Part shown: one piece after another, positions 1 to 6,920 of the stretch
Numbering within the stretch: position 1 is the stretch's first letter
Layout: every line of letters begins with the position of its first letter
Source of the DNA: Pseudopedobacter saltans
GTDB taxonomy: Bacteria; Bacteroidota; Bacteroidia; Chitinophagales; Chitinophagaceae
DNA: 12,150 nt
Assembly: GCA_003241175.1 (NCBI GenBank)
Contig: QFOI01000061.1
Coordinates: 1 to 12,150 of the forward strand
Direction of reading: 5' to 3'
Made by a program: the position numbers and the translations under genes
The notes under the pieces: generated by a model
The model's database searches: none
What the model was told of the DNA's origin: nothing
What the model saw: the letters and a program-made list of their open reading frames with translations, nothing else

Positions 1-909
1 ATTGATTCTTTTCAATTCTTGCGCGTTTAAATGTACATCTACAGCTCCTGCATTTTCTTCTAACCTTGAAATCTTAGTCGTGCCTGGAATAGGTGCTATA
101 AATGGTTTTTGCGCCAATAACCAAGCTAAAGCAATTTGTGCAGGTGTTGCATTATTTTCTTCGGCTATAGTTTTTACCAATTCAACTAAATCTTGATTGG
201 CTTTTCTATTTTCTTCTGTAAAACGAGGAACTATATTTCTAAAATCATTTTCAGCAAATTTTGTATCTGCATTGATTGCGCCGGTCAAAAAGCCTTTTCC
301 CAAAGGACTAAAAGGTACAAATCCAATTCCTAGTTCTTCCAAAGTTGGAATGATTTCATTTTCAGGTTGACGCCAAAACATTGAATATTCACTTTGTAAA
401 GCCGTTACAGGTTGTACAGCGTGCGCTTTTCGTATACTGTCAACACCCGCTTCACTCATACCAAAATGCTTTACTTTTCCTTCTGCAATCAAATCTTTTA
501 CAGTTCCCGCAACATCTTCAATAGGCACTTTTGGATCAACTCTGTGTTGGTACAACAAATCAATTCTATCTGTTTGCAAATATTTCAAAGAATTCTCTAC
601 GACTTGACGAATTCTTTCAGGGCGGCTATCAACGCCTTTTGTAGCGTCTCCATCCAAAAAACCAAACTTAGTAGCCAAAACTACATTGTCACGAAAAGAC
701 TTTACGGCCTTACCCAAATATTCTTCATTCAAACCTTGACTATAAGCTTCTGCAGTATCAAAAAATGTAATACCCAAATCATACGCTTTTTGAATTAAAG
801 CAATGGCTTCTTTTTCAGATTTTGCAGGACCATAACCGAATGTCAAACCCATACAACCCAAACCCATTTCGGATACTTCTAAACCTTGTCCTAATATTCT
901 CTTTTTCAT
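1..909 (-). CDS. Aldo/keto reductase, C-terminus beyond left edge
   Basis: The reverse strand reads open from ATG at 909 to the window edge, giving 303 residues without a stop; relatives are about 325-330 residues, so only some 25 should be missing. It is an NADP-dependent aldo/keto reductase of the broad IolS/YhdN-like type (TIM barrel, cytosolic), which reduces aldehydes or ketones. The catalytic tetrad is visible: D51 and Y56 in FFDTAEAY, K81 in ATKFGF, H122 in YQHRVD. The late motifs GFVPFSPLGKGFLTG and PIPGTTKISRLEEN, the latter for cofactor phosphate binding, are intact. It lies 19 bases downstream of another aldo/keto reductase on the same strand, so the two are probably co-transcribed. 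The real substrate cannot be told from sequence. Family call is secure. Confidence 0.94.
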   Translation of the reverse strand, partial: MKKRILGQGLEVSEMGLGCMGLTFGYGPAKSEKEAIALIQKAYDLGITFFDTAEAYSQGLNEEYLGKAVKSFRDNVVLATKFGFLDGDATKGVDSRPERIRQVVENSLKYLQTDRIDLLYQHRVDPKVPIEDVAGTVKDLIAEGKVKHFGMSEAGVDSIRKAHAVQPVTALQSEYSMFWRQPENEIIPTLEELGIGFVPFSPLGKGFLTGAINADTKFAENDFRNIVPRFTEENRKANQDLVELVKTIAEENNATPAQIALAWLLAQKPFIAPIPGTTKISRLEENAGAVDVHLNAQELKRIN

Positions 910-928
910 ATTGATATTTTTTAAAATT

Positions 929-1774
929 TTATCTTACTAAATTAGAAAACCACTCTACTCTTTCTGGATCTCTGTGATCGAAAAAGCTACTTTCGTTTAA
1001 ATTGATTTCGTGTATTTTTTGCATATCTTCAGACGTCAATTCGAAATCGAAAACATCAAAATTTTGCTGCATTCTGGATGGTGTTACAGATTTTGGAATG
1101 ACAACTATATTGCGTTGTATCATCCAACGAAGCGTCACTTGAGCAACAGATTTTCCGTATTTTTTCCCAATAGCTGCAAGTGTTTCATTTTCGAAAAAAT
1201 TATGTTTTCCTTCGGCAAATGGCGCCCAACTTTCCTGTTGCACCTTGTATTTTTTCATAATTTCATTATCGAAATCTCTTTGGAAAAATGGATGCGTTTC
1301 AATCTGATTGACAGCAGGCGCAATCTCATTGTAAGCAATTAAATCGACCAAACGATCTGGGTAAAAATTACTCACACCAATCGCTCTTATTTTACCATCT
1401 TTATTTAATTCCTCCAAAGCTCGCCACGAACCATACACATCATTAAAAGGTTGATGCAAAAGATATAAATCCAAATAGTCCAATTGTAGTTTTTCCAAAG
1501 ACTGTGCAAATGCCGTTTTTGCATTTTCATATCCATAGTCCGAAATCCACAATTTAGTCGTGATAAATAAATTTTCACGATCAATTCCACTTTCTTTGAT
1601 GGCATCGCCAACTGCTTTTTCATTACCATAAGCTTGTGCCGTATCGATACTACGATAACCAATTTCCAATGCTTTTAACACGCTTTTTTTACATTCTTCA
1701 TAGTTTGGAACTTGATAAACTCCATAACCCAATATGGGCATTTCAACTCCGTTATTTAAGATGACATTTTTCAT
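929..1774 (-). CDS. Aldo/keto reductase, DkgA-like (AKR5 type)
   Basis: This is a 281-residue NADPH-dependent aldo/keto reductase of the 2,5-diketo-D-gluconate reductase group, whose members reduce many small aldehydes such as methylglyoxal. The tetrad is D44 and Y49 (SIDTAQAYGNE), K74 (TTKLW) and H107 (LYLLHQP); GVSNFYPD, WAPFAEGK and IPKSVTPSRMQQN complete the family pattern. I place the start at ATG 1774 because the family begins with this MKNVILNNGVEMP stretch. The frame stays open up to 1840, but those 22 extra residues (MYNTCQFKTLEI...) look like translated leader. It is the first gene of a two-gene unit with the aldo/keto reductase at 1-909 and diverges from the AraC-type regulator at 1934, which is its likely controller by position. 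Substrate unknown. Confidence 0.94.
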   Translation of the reverse strand: MKNVILNNGVEMPILGYGVYQVPNYEECKKSVLKALEIGYRSIDTAQAYGNEKAVGDAIKESGIDRENLFITTKLWISDYGYENAKTAFAQSLEKLQLDYLDLYLLHQPFNDVYGSWRALEELNKDGKIRAIGVSNFYPDRLVDLIAYNEIAPAVNQIETHPFFQRDFDNEIMKKYKVQQESWAPFAEGKHNFFENETLAAIGKKYGKSVAQVTLRWMIQRNIVVIPKSVTPSRMQQNFDVFDFELTSEDMQKIHEINLNESSFFDHRDPERVEWFSNLVR

Positions 1775-1933
1775 TTTATATATGTTTTTGAATTTTCTAA
1801 TGCAAATTTCCAACGTTTTAAACTGGCAAGTGTTATACATATTACTGCATTAATAACCATTATTACCGATTATCGTTCAATAGTATAATTAGCTAATAAG
1901 AAAAGGTTAATTTCGAATAGAAAAACTCGAACT
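1775..1933. promoter_or_regulatory. Divergent control region, AKR operon / AraC regulator
   Basis: These 159 bases separate two divergent starts and must hold both promoters. Two similar elements, ATTACTGCATTA (1841-1852) and ATTACCGATTA (1862-1872), begin 21 bases apart in the same orientation, the spacing expected of AraC-type half-sites on one DNA face. A 10-base palindrome, ATTAGCTAAT, lies at 1888-1897. No full Bacteroidota promoter (TTG plus TAnnTTTG) stands out on either strand. The role is inferred from position. Confidence 0.45.
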
Positions 1934-2845
1934 ATGAAGGATATTATTTATTTCAATACTGTCAGCGATTACAATGCGTCCTGTGGCATAGAAACATTGC
2001 ATCCATTGATCAGTGTTTTAAATTTGTCGGATGCACAACCGCGCAAATGGGAAGCAGGAACCACTGTAAAAATGAATTTCGGCGTGTATGCTATTTTCTT
2101 AAAAGATGTAGTCTGTGGTGATATTCGCTATGGGAAAGAATACTATGATTATCAAGAAGGAACGTTGGTATTTGTTGGGCCAGGGCAAGTTTGGGATGTG
2201 GAGTACGAAACATCGAATTACCAACCAAAAGGTTATGCATTAATTTTTCATCCTGATATTATTAAGGGAACGGCTTTAGCTAAGACCATTTCTGACTATA
2301 ATTTTTTTGGTTATAAAACTAATGAAGCGCTTCATCTTTCACAAAAAGAAAGAGAATTGGTGCTAGAGATTTTTGAAAAAATAAAGAATGAATTAATGCA
2401 TTCTGTAGACAAACATAGTAAGAAGTTAATTGCCGCCAATATTGATCTGTTTTTAAACTATTGTGAGCGTTTTTATGATCGCCAATTTATCACACGTGAA
2501 AATGCAAATCAAGGCATTTTGGAAAAATTTGAATCCATTTTGAATACATATTTCGATTCAGAAAAACCCAATGAAATTGGTTTGCCTTCTGTGGCTTATT
2601 GCGCAGAAGAATTGCATCTTTCGCCCAATTATTTCGGTGATTTAATAAAAAAAGAAACCGGAAAGTCCGCACAAGAATATATTCAAAATAAAATCATTGA
2701 TGTCGCCAAAGAAAAGATATTTGATATTGATAAATCCATAGCGCAAATTGGCTATGATTTAGGTTTTAAATATCCACAACATTTCAATCGCCTTTTCAAG
2801 CAAAAAACAGGTGTTACGCCTAATGAATACAGGAGTTCAAACTAG
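1934..2845 (+). CDS. AraC-family transcriptional regulator
   Basis: This is a 303-residue DNA-binding regulator. The N-terminal 180 residues form a cupin-like sensing domain (the stretch around EGTLVFVGPGQVWDVE at 76-91 and GYALIFHPDII at 100-110 is typical of Bacteroidota AraC proteins). The C-terminal 100 residues carry the two AraC helix-turn-helix units: about 218-241 (AEELHLSPNYFGDLIKKETG) and about 268-291 (SIAQIGYDLGFKYPQHFNRLF), ending in the hallmark TGVTPNEYR. It is transcribed away from the two aldo/keto reductases, so it probably activates them when an effector binds; the effector is unknown. The gene downstream on the same strand, a TlpA-like protein, is 91 bases away and may or may not share its transcript. 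Family assignment is secure; target genes are inferred from position. Confidence 0.95.
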   Translation: MKDIIYFNTVSDYNASCGIETLHPLISVLNLSDAQPRKWEAGTTVKMNFGVYAIFLKDVVCGDIRYGKEYYDYQEGTLVFVGPGQVWDVEYETSNYQPKGYALIFHPDIIKGTALAKTISDYNFFGYKTNEALHLSQKERELVLEIFEKIKNELMHSVDKHSKKLIAANIDLFLNYCERFYDRQFITRENANQGILEKFESILNTYFDSEKPNEIGLPSVAYCAEELHLSPNYFGDLIKKETGKSAQEYIQNKIIDVAKEKIFDIDKSIAQIGYDLGFKYPQHFNRLFKQKTGVTPNEYRSSN

Positions 2846-2936
2846 GAACGATATTTGTAAAATAGGATTAAAGCAATCGGTTGCATTAAACAATAATTAG
2901 ATATTTAAGTAACTTCATACGAATAAAAGAATTATA

Positions 2937-4319
2937 ATGATCAAAACTAGAACCAAATTTTTCTTACTTATTTTCAATATATTGATTGCTTCTATTTCCT
3001 TTGGGCAATCATCTGCTATTTATACAGAATTGGAAGACTCTATAAAAGCAAATGCCAAAGAATCCAATTTAATTAAAATTAGGGATCGAATTAAAGATAA
3101 AAGCGAATATTCAAAAGCGAACAATTTGATTATGGCGCATTATCCTAAAGGTCAAGCTGCTGCAGCGGCATATATCAGAAATGATATTGCGAAAACTAAA
3201 AACGGAACATATACTATAGCTGAATATGAAAGCCTTCCTGGTAAGTTTCCGACTATTAAATTGGATGATAAATCTACAGAGCCAGGCTATTACTATGAAA
3301 GCCTAATGAAAATGGCATTTCCATTATTCATTAGACAAGATTCTTCGAAGACAATTGAACTTGCAAAAAAAATTTACAATCCTATATCAGCTTTAAAAGT
3401 GGTTGATACTTTATTAAGAACTTCTGATAAACTATGGACTGTTGAACAGATTGCGAAGGTGGGAATGGAAGCTAGTAAAACGTGGATGGAAAAATTTTCG
3501 ATCTCTCCTATTATGCAAAATAATTACGCTTATTCTGAGGCACTTTATACTAATGCTCTAGCAAAGCGAGGCGAATATAGCATTGCTAAACCGTTTATAG
3601 AAGATGCATTTAGTCGTTCAAAGAAAAGTATTGGTTACGTGAATGAAACATATATCACATTTCTAAACGATACAAAAGATTATAAAAACGCTTTGGAAAT
3701 CGGTAGTGAAGTATATAAGAAAAGTACCAAAACCCAGACTGGCTTGACCAAGCAATTACAAATTGCGTACAGTAATGTATATCCAAACAAATCATTTGAC
3801 ACTTATTTACAAGAGCTAAAAGGATTGCAGAATACGAATGCTGAAAATAAGTTTTTAGCCTCCGTGAAAAATGATCCTATCCATGATTTTACACTAAAAG
3901 ATTTGCAAGGAAATGTTGTAACATTGAGTAAATTAAAAGGAAAAATTGTCATATTAGATTTTTGGGCTACTTGGTGTGTTCCGTGTAAGGAGTCTTTTCC
4001 AGGAATGCAACTCGCTATAAATCAATATAAAGACAATAAAGATGTAGTTTTTCTTTTTATTGATACTTACGAAAATATAAATGGAAAAGCTAGGATTAAA
4101 TCTATATCTGACTATATCAGCGATAAAAAATTCACCTTTCAGGTATTGTTAGACGAAGATAATAAAACCGTCAAATCCTATGGAATAGACGGAATTCCAC
4201 ACAAAGTAATCATCGGAAAAGATGGCAATGTAAAATTCAGAATGGAAGGTTATCCAGGTTCGTCTAAAGCTGTTTTGGATGAAGTGACAAAAGCAGTCGA
4301 TTATCTATCCAAAAATTAA
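2937..4319 (+). CDS. TlpA-like thioredoxin-fold protein, exported
   Basis: This 460-residue protein begins with a Sec signal peptide (MIKTRTKF, then a hydrophobic stretch, cut probably after SISFGQ near residue 24), so it acts outside the inner membrane. Residues 25 to about 310 form a helical N-terminal region with no motif I recognise; its spacing of A/Y/G residues could fit TPR-like helices, but this is weak. Residues about 312-460 are a TlpA/ResA thioredoxin domain with NDPIHDFTLKDLQG, the redox motif WCVPC (C347 and C350) and the cis-proline in GIP (P421). Such proteins reduce or isomerise disulfides in the periplasm, for example for cytochrome maturation or stress repair. It has no obvious partner gene here. 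It ends 17 bases before a strong hairpin terminator. Confidence 0.93.
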   Translation: MIKTRTKFFLLIFNILIASISFGQSSAIYTELEDSIKANAKESNLIKIRDRIKDKSEYSKANNLIMAHYPKGQAAAAAYIRNDIAKTKNGTYTIAEYESLPGKFPTIKLDDKSTEPGYYYESLMKMAFPLFIRQDSSKTIELAKKIYNPISALKVVDTLLRTSDKLWTVEQIAKVGMEASKTWMEKFSISPIMQNNYAYSEALYTNALAKRGEYSIAKPFIEDAFSRSKKSIGYVNETYITFLNDTKDYKNALEIGSEVYKKSTKTQTGLTKQLQIAYSNVYPNKSFDTYLQELKGLQNTNAENKFLASVKNDPIHDFTLKDLQGNVVTLSKLKGKIVILDFWATWCVPCKESFPGMQLAINQYKDNKDVVFLFIDTYENINGKARIKSISDYISDKKFTFQVLLDEDNKTVKSYGIDGIPHKVIIGKDGNVKFRMEGYPGSSKAVLDEVTKAVDYLSKN

Positions 4320-4336
4320 AGAATTTCTAGTTCAAA

Positions 4337-4379
4337 TATTAAAACAGCCGTAAAATAGAATTTTACGGCTGTTTTAATA
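4337..4379. terminator. Bidirectional hairpin terminator
   Basis: The arms 4337-4356 and 4360-4379 are perfectly complementary over 20 bp around a three-base loop (AGA). The core is AAAACAGCCGTAAAAT / ATTTTACGGCTGTTTT. The A-run of one flank and the T-run of the other give a U-tract on either strand. It lies between the convergent stops at 4319 (plus) and 4388 (minus), so it can serve both genes. Confidence 0.9.
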
Positions 4380-4387
4380 ATGCCAAC

Positions 4388-5035
4388 TTACAATTTTTCT
4401 TGTGCTTCTGCTTTTGTAACGGCTTTTCCCAACGCGCCAAATTCATTTAAATCTCCAAAAACTTCCAAACGGATAGATTGATTGATTCCGCCCACTTTTA
4501 CGGCATCAAAGCCACTATCTGCAATAAGAGTTTCAATATCGCCATCAACCGAATCGTCATCAGTTGCATAGAATAAAACGTTCTTTTCAGGAGTGGCAAA
4601 TGCCGCAGAACTCAATGTTTCAGCCCCTAAAGTTCCGTAAGCTTTTACCAATTTTGCATTGTTTGTAATGAGCGCAGCAATTATTTCACCAGAACTTTCT
4701 GTTTCTCCAATGATTTTTTTGAAACCGCCTTTTTCGTCTGGAACGATGGGATTGGAAGGGTCAATGATTATTTTTCCTGCTAAATCTGCCGCATGGGCTT
4801 TCAATAGTTCTTGCTCAACATTGAACCAAACGGAAAGTATCAAAATATCTGCTTCTTTGATGGCAGATTCGGTATCAGTTGGAGTTGCCAAGCTACCCAA
4901 TTCTTGCGCTAATTTTTCAGCGTCTTCCAGTTTTCTACTGGCAACAATGATTGATCTTCCGCCTTTAACCAAATCTTGGGCAACAGCTTTTCCAATACTT
5001 CCTAAACCAATAACGGCTACTTTTTTACTTGACAT
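4388..5035 (-). CDS. NADPH-dependent F420-reductase-type Rossmann protein
   Basis: This 215-residue cytosolic protein belongs to the F420-dependent NADP oxidoreductase-like family (Pfam 'NADP oxidoreductase coenzyme F420-dependent'). The N-terminus holds the dinucleotide motif GLGSIG (residues 10-15), followed after the second strand by ASRK, whose basic residues suggest NADP(H). Later landmarks are ILSVWF, IIDPSNPIV and KAYGTLGAETL, all typical. Bacteroidota are not known to make F420, so the real partner is probably a flavin, a ferric compound or an organic substrate; this cannot be read from sequence. The gene follows the Crp/Fnr-type regulator on the same strand, with a 101-base gap holding two palindromic elements, and is probably that regulator's target. 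It ends at the shared hairpin terminator. Confidence 0.9.
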   Translation of the reverse strand: MSSKKVAVIGLGSIGKAVAQDLVKGGRSIIVASRKLEDAEKLAQELGSLATPTDTESAIKEADILILSVWFNVEQELLKAHAADLAGKIIIDPSNPIVPDEKGGFKKIIGETESSGEIIAALITNNAKLVKAYGTLGAETLSSAAFATPEKNVLFYATDDDSVDGDIETLIADSGFDAVKVGGINQSIRLEVFGDLNEFGALGKAVTKAEAQEKL

Positions 5036-5072
5036 AATTTTATATTTTTAGTTAAATATGAATTTGATACCG

Positions 5073-5104
5073 CAAATGTCCGTCAATAAAAGGTCTCCAT
5101 CCAA
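5073..5104 (-). promoter_or_regulatory. Possible promoter of the Rossmann-protein gene
   Basis: On the minus strand GACATTTG (5073-5080) matches the Bacteroidota -7 consensus TAnnTTTG except for the first base, and a TTG (5102-5104) lies 21 bases upstream, within the usual spacing. The palindrome at 5105-5116 directly abuts the TTG, where an activator would sit. The match is suggestive only. Confidence 0.3.
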
Positions 5105-5139
5105 TGAACTAGTTCAAGAAATAGTATTGATCTAGTTTA
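5105..5139. repeat. Two copies of a 12-base palindromic element
   Basis: TGAACTAGTTCA at 5105-5116 is a perfect 12-base palindrome. TGATCTAGTTTA at 5128-5139 matches it at 10 of 12 positions and starts 23 bases later; it overlaps the stop codon of the regulator gene. The pair lies upstream of the Rossmann-protein gene and just downstream of a Crp/Fnr-type regulator, a dimer-binding family, so an operator role is likely but inferred. Confidence 0.5.
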
Positions 5140-5745
5140 AGGTTTCTTATGAACACGCCGATTGCGAAGCCGACTCAAAAATTCTGGTGTAATACCCAAA
5201 TAGGCCGCAATCTGTGTTTGCGGAAGTCGATTGGCAAGATGGTGATAATGCCTTGTAAAATAGTCATAACGATCCTCCGCGGTCGAACTAATATACAGCA
5301 ACATTCTATTTTGAAGCGCTACATAACTATTTTCAATCAACACTCTAAAAATGCGGTCAAATTTGGGTGAATTAGTATAAAGCGCAATCAGATTTTCATA
5401 ACTAATTTGAAAAACCATTGTGTCTTCCAAGGCATCAATATTGAGTTCGGAAGCGGTGCGCTGGTGAAAACTTCCGATATTGCTTAGCCACCAATTTTCA
5501 GAAGCAAATTGCAAAATATGTGTATTGCCACTTTCATCGATTTTGTATAGTCTGAGACAACCTTTCACCACAAAATTAAATTGCGTACAGACATCTTCTT
5601 CCTGCAAAACATATTGACGCTTTCTGTACAAACGAGGTTTGAAATATTCGGAAACCAAAGTCTGTTCCTGCTCGTTCAACGGAATGAGTCCATCAAAATA
5701 TTCTAGTAAAGGTTCTAGTGATTGTGAGGATAGATTTGCTGTCAT
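5137..5745 (-). CDS. Crp/Fnr-family transcriptional regulator
   Basis: This regulator of about 202 residues has a cyclic-nucleotide-binding-type beta-barrel (about residues 20-120, with LQEEDVCTQFNFVVKGCLRLY and a following ESGNTHILQF), a dimerisation helix (about 125-160) and a C-terminal helix-turn-helix at about 175-195 (TQIAAYLGITPEFLSRLRNRR). That helix-turn-helix end is characteristic of the short Bacteroidota Crp group. No Fnr-type cysteine cluster is present, so it is unlikely to hold an iron-sulfur cluster. I chose ATG 5745; the frame extends to ATG 5781 and TTG 5784, but the added residues (MYICSYCNYHLK) are not family-like. It probably controls the downstream Rossmann-protein gene and perhaps the divergent epimerase-like gene. 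The signal sensed is unknown. Confidence 0.93.
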   Translation of the reverse strand: MTANLSSQSLEPLLEYFDGLIPLNEQEQTLVSEYFKPRLYRKRQYVLQEEDVCTQFNFVVKGCLRLYKIDESGNTHILQFASENWWLSNIGSFHQRTASELNIDALEDTMVFQISYENLIALYTNSPKFDRIFRVLIENSYVALQNRMLLYISSTAEDRYDYFTRHYHHLANRLPQTQIAAYLGITPEFLSRLRNRRVHKKP

Positions 5746-5892
5746 TTTCAAGTGGTAATTGCAATAAGAACAAATATACATCAATTAAAAAAGAGTATTT
5801 TCACTGTGTAATCGTCTACTTTAATAAGAGTCGATTAGAATGAATGTAAAGGAAAATAATTCTATCTTAGTCAATAAAAAAGAACTGATCAA
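5746..5892. promoter_or_regulatory. Divergent intergenic region, Crp regulator / epimerase-like gene
   Basis: These 147 bases separate two divergent starts and must hold both promoters. A six-base inverted repeat, TAATCG (5809-5814) and CGATTA (5832-5837), is visible. TATCTTAG close to the plus-strand start differs from TAnnTTTG at one position, but no convincing TTG accompanies it. Neither copy of the 12-base element found at 5105-5139 occurs here. Confidence 0.3.
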
Positions 5893-6537
5893 ATGAAAGT
5901 CATCATAACAGGCGTCACCGGAATGGTTGGAGAAGGTGTTTTGTTAGAATGTTTGGAAAATGAAGCAGTTTCCGAAATTCTCATCATTAGCCGTAAACAC
6001 TATGAAAAAACACATCCAAAACTAAAAGAACTCTTACTCAAAGATTTTTCCGAAATTGGAAATTATACCGAAAAATGGAAAGATTATGATGCGTGTTTTT
6101 TCTGTGCAGGTGTAAGTTCAATTGGTGAAAATGAAGAAAGTTTCACCAAGAAAACCTATGATTTTGTCGTACCATTTGCAACAACACTTTCTGCTGTAAA
6201 TCCCAATATGACTTTTATCTACGTTTCTGGAAATCGTACCGACAGCACCGAAAAAGGTAAAGTGATGTGGGCGCGTGTAAAAGGCAGAACCGAAAATGCA
6301 TTGATGAAATTACCATTTAAAAACGTGTACAATTTCCGTCCTGCCATTATGAAAGCGACCAAAGGTCAGGTGAATGTAAAAACGATTTACAAAATTTTGG
6401 GCCCTTTGATTGCACCGTTTTTCCCTGCTCAAATACTCACACTAAAACAAGTTGGATTAGCAATGATTCATTCAGTTTCCAGAGGTTATCCCAAAAAGAT
6501 TTTAGAAGTGGGGGATATTGCGGAATTGGCGAAATAA
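5893..6537 (+). CDS. NAD(P)-binding epimerase/dehydratase-like protein
   Basis: This 214-residue protein has the atypical short-chain dehydrogenase fold. The glycine motif TGVTGMVG (G7, G10, G13) starts the Rossmann domain, SRK at 33-35 follows the second strand and could hold the NADP phosphate, and FFCAGVSS (69-76) is the usual fourth-strand motif. The classical YxxxK pair is not seen: the place is taken by W126-ARV-K130 in MWARVKGRTE, a feature I believe is shared by its close group, so the chemistry may differ or the protein may be a cofactor-binding sensor. FRPAIMKATKGQ (148-159) is conserved-looking. It is transcribed away from the Crp-type regulator. Its stop lies one base from the stop of the convergent DUF2255 gene, leaving no room for a terminator. 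Confidence 0.88.
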   Translation: MKVIITGVTGMVGEGVLLECLENEAVSEILIISRKHYEKTHPKLKELLLKDFSEIGNYTEKWKDYDACFFCAGVSSIGENEESFTKKTYDFVVPFATTLSAVNPNMTFIYVSGNRTDSTEKGKVMWARVKGRTENALMKLPFKNVYNFRPAIMKATKGQVNVKTIYKILGPLIAPFFPAQILTLKQVGLAMIHSVSRGYPKKILEVGDIAELAK

Positions 6538-6538
6538 A

Positions 6539-6919
6539 TCAATCTTTCAATGAAATCTTCACCGTTGCATTTTTTGTTTTTTGACTAATCATCGGTGCCA
6601 AATATGAACTGTTGCTGTATTTTGCTTTGTAGGCTTCATCAATTTTTGTGTTTAAATTTTCGTCGGTTACGGGTTCGAAAGTGACTTCTTTGGTGTAACC
6701 TGCAGCATAAATTCTACCAGCTTTTTGTTGAATTGCTGATTGATACCAACGTCCATTTTTACCGTTGTAAGCACGAACATACAATTCTCCATCAACAACA
6801 ACAGCCCAAATCCAAGTTGGAGTTCCGTACTTAATACCATCGGCTCTAAAAGGTGCTATTTTTAAATCATCAGCAGCGTTGATCTCAGTCAGCTCTTTTT
6901 TATCAAATGTGGTACTCAT
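6539..6919 (-). CDS. DUF2255 family protein
   Basis: This 126-residue soluble protein, with no signal peptide, resembles the DUF2255 family by its order of motifs: FDKKELTEI at the N-terminus, then TPTWIWAVVVDGELYVRAYNG and GRWYQSAI (about 33-63), then GRIYAAGYTKEVTFEPV and a C-terminal ATVKISLK. The compact beta-rich pattern recalls split-barrel proteins of the pyridoxamine-phosphate-oxidase or nitroreductase (Ddn-like) type, but I see no proof of flavin binding. The start ATG 6919 has the leader AAAATAAA directly before it and comes one base after the stop of the preceding gene, so it is the last cistron of the six-gene operon. Its role is unknown; by company it may bind or reduce an electrophilic product. 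Confidence 0.85.
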   Translation of the reverse strand: MSTTFDKKELTEINAADDLKIAPFRADGIKYGTPTWIWAVVVDGELYVRAYNGKNGRWYQSAIQQKAGRIYAAGYTKEVTFEPVTDENLNTKIDEAYKAKYSNSSYLAPMISQKTKNATVKISLKD

Positions 6920-6920
6920 T

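Noticed and set aside
412..798. Open frame of 128 codons on the plus strand inside the left-edge aldo/keto reductase
   Set aside because: The opposite strand encodes all four catalytic residues of an aldo/keto reductase in one unbroken frame; this one is a shadow.
1775..1840. N-terminal extension of the DkgA-like reductase to ATG 1840
   Set aside because: The extra 22 residues do not fit the family, which starts at the MKNVILNNG stretch, and they would use up much of the divergent control region.
2871..2882. GCAATCGGTTGC as a terminator after the first AraC gene
   Set aside because: The arms are only four bases (GCAA and TTGC) and no T-run follows, so it is too weak to support.
4337..4379. 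The hairpin as a mobile-element end or small RNA
   Set aside because: Its place between two convergent stops and its A/T flanks are fully explained by a bidirectional terminator, and no transposase or second copy is in the window.
5746..5784. Longer Crp-type regulator starting at TTG 5784 or ATG 5781
   Set aside because: The added residues are not family-like and ATG 5745 gives the usual length of about 200 residues.
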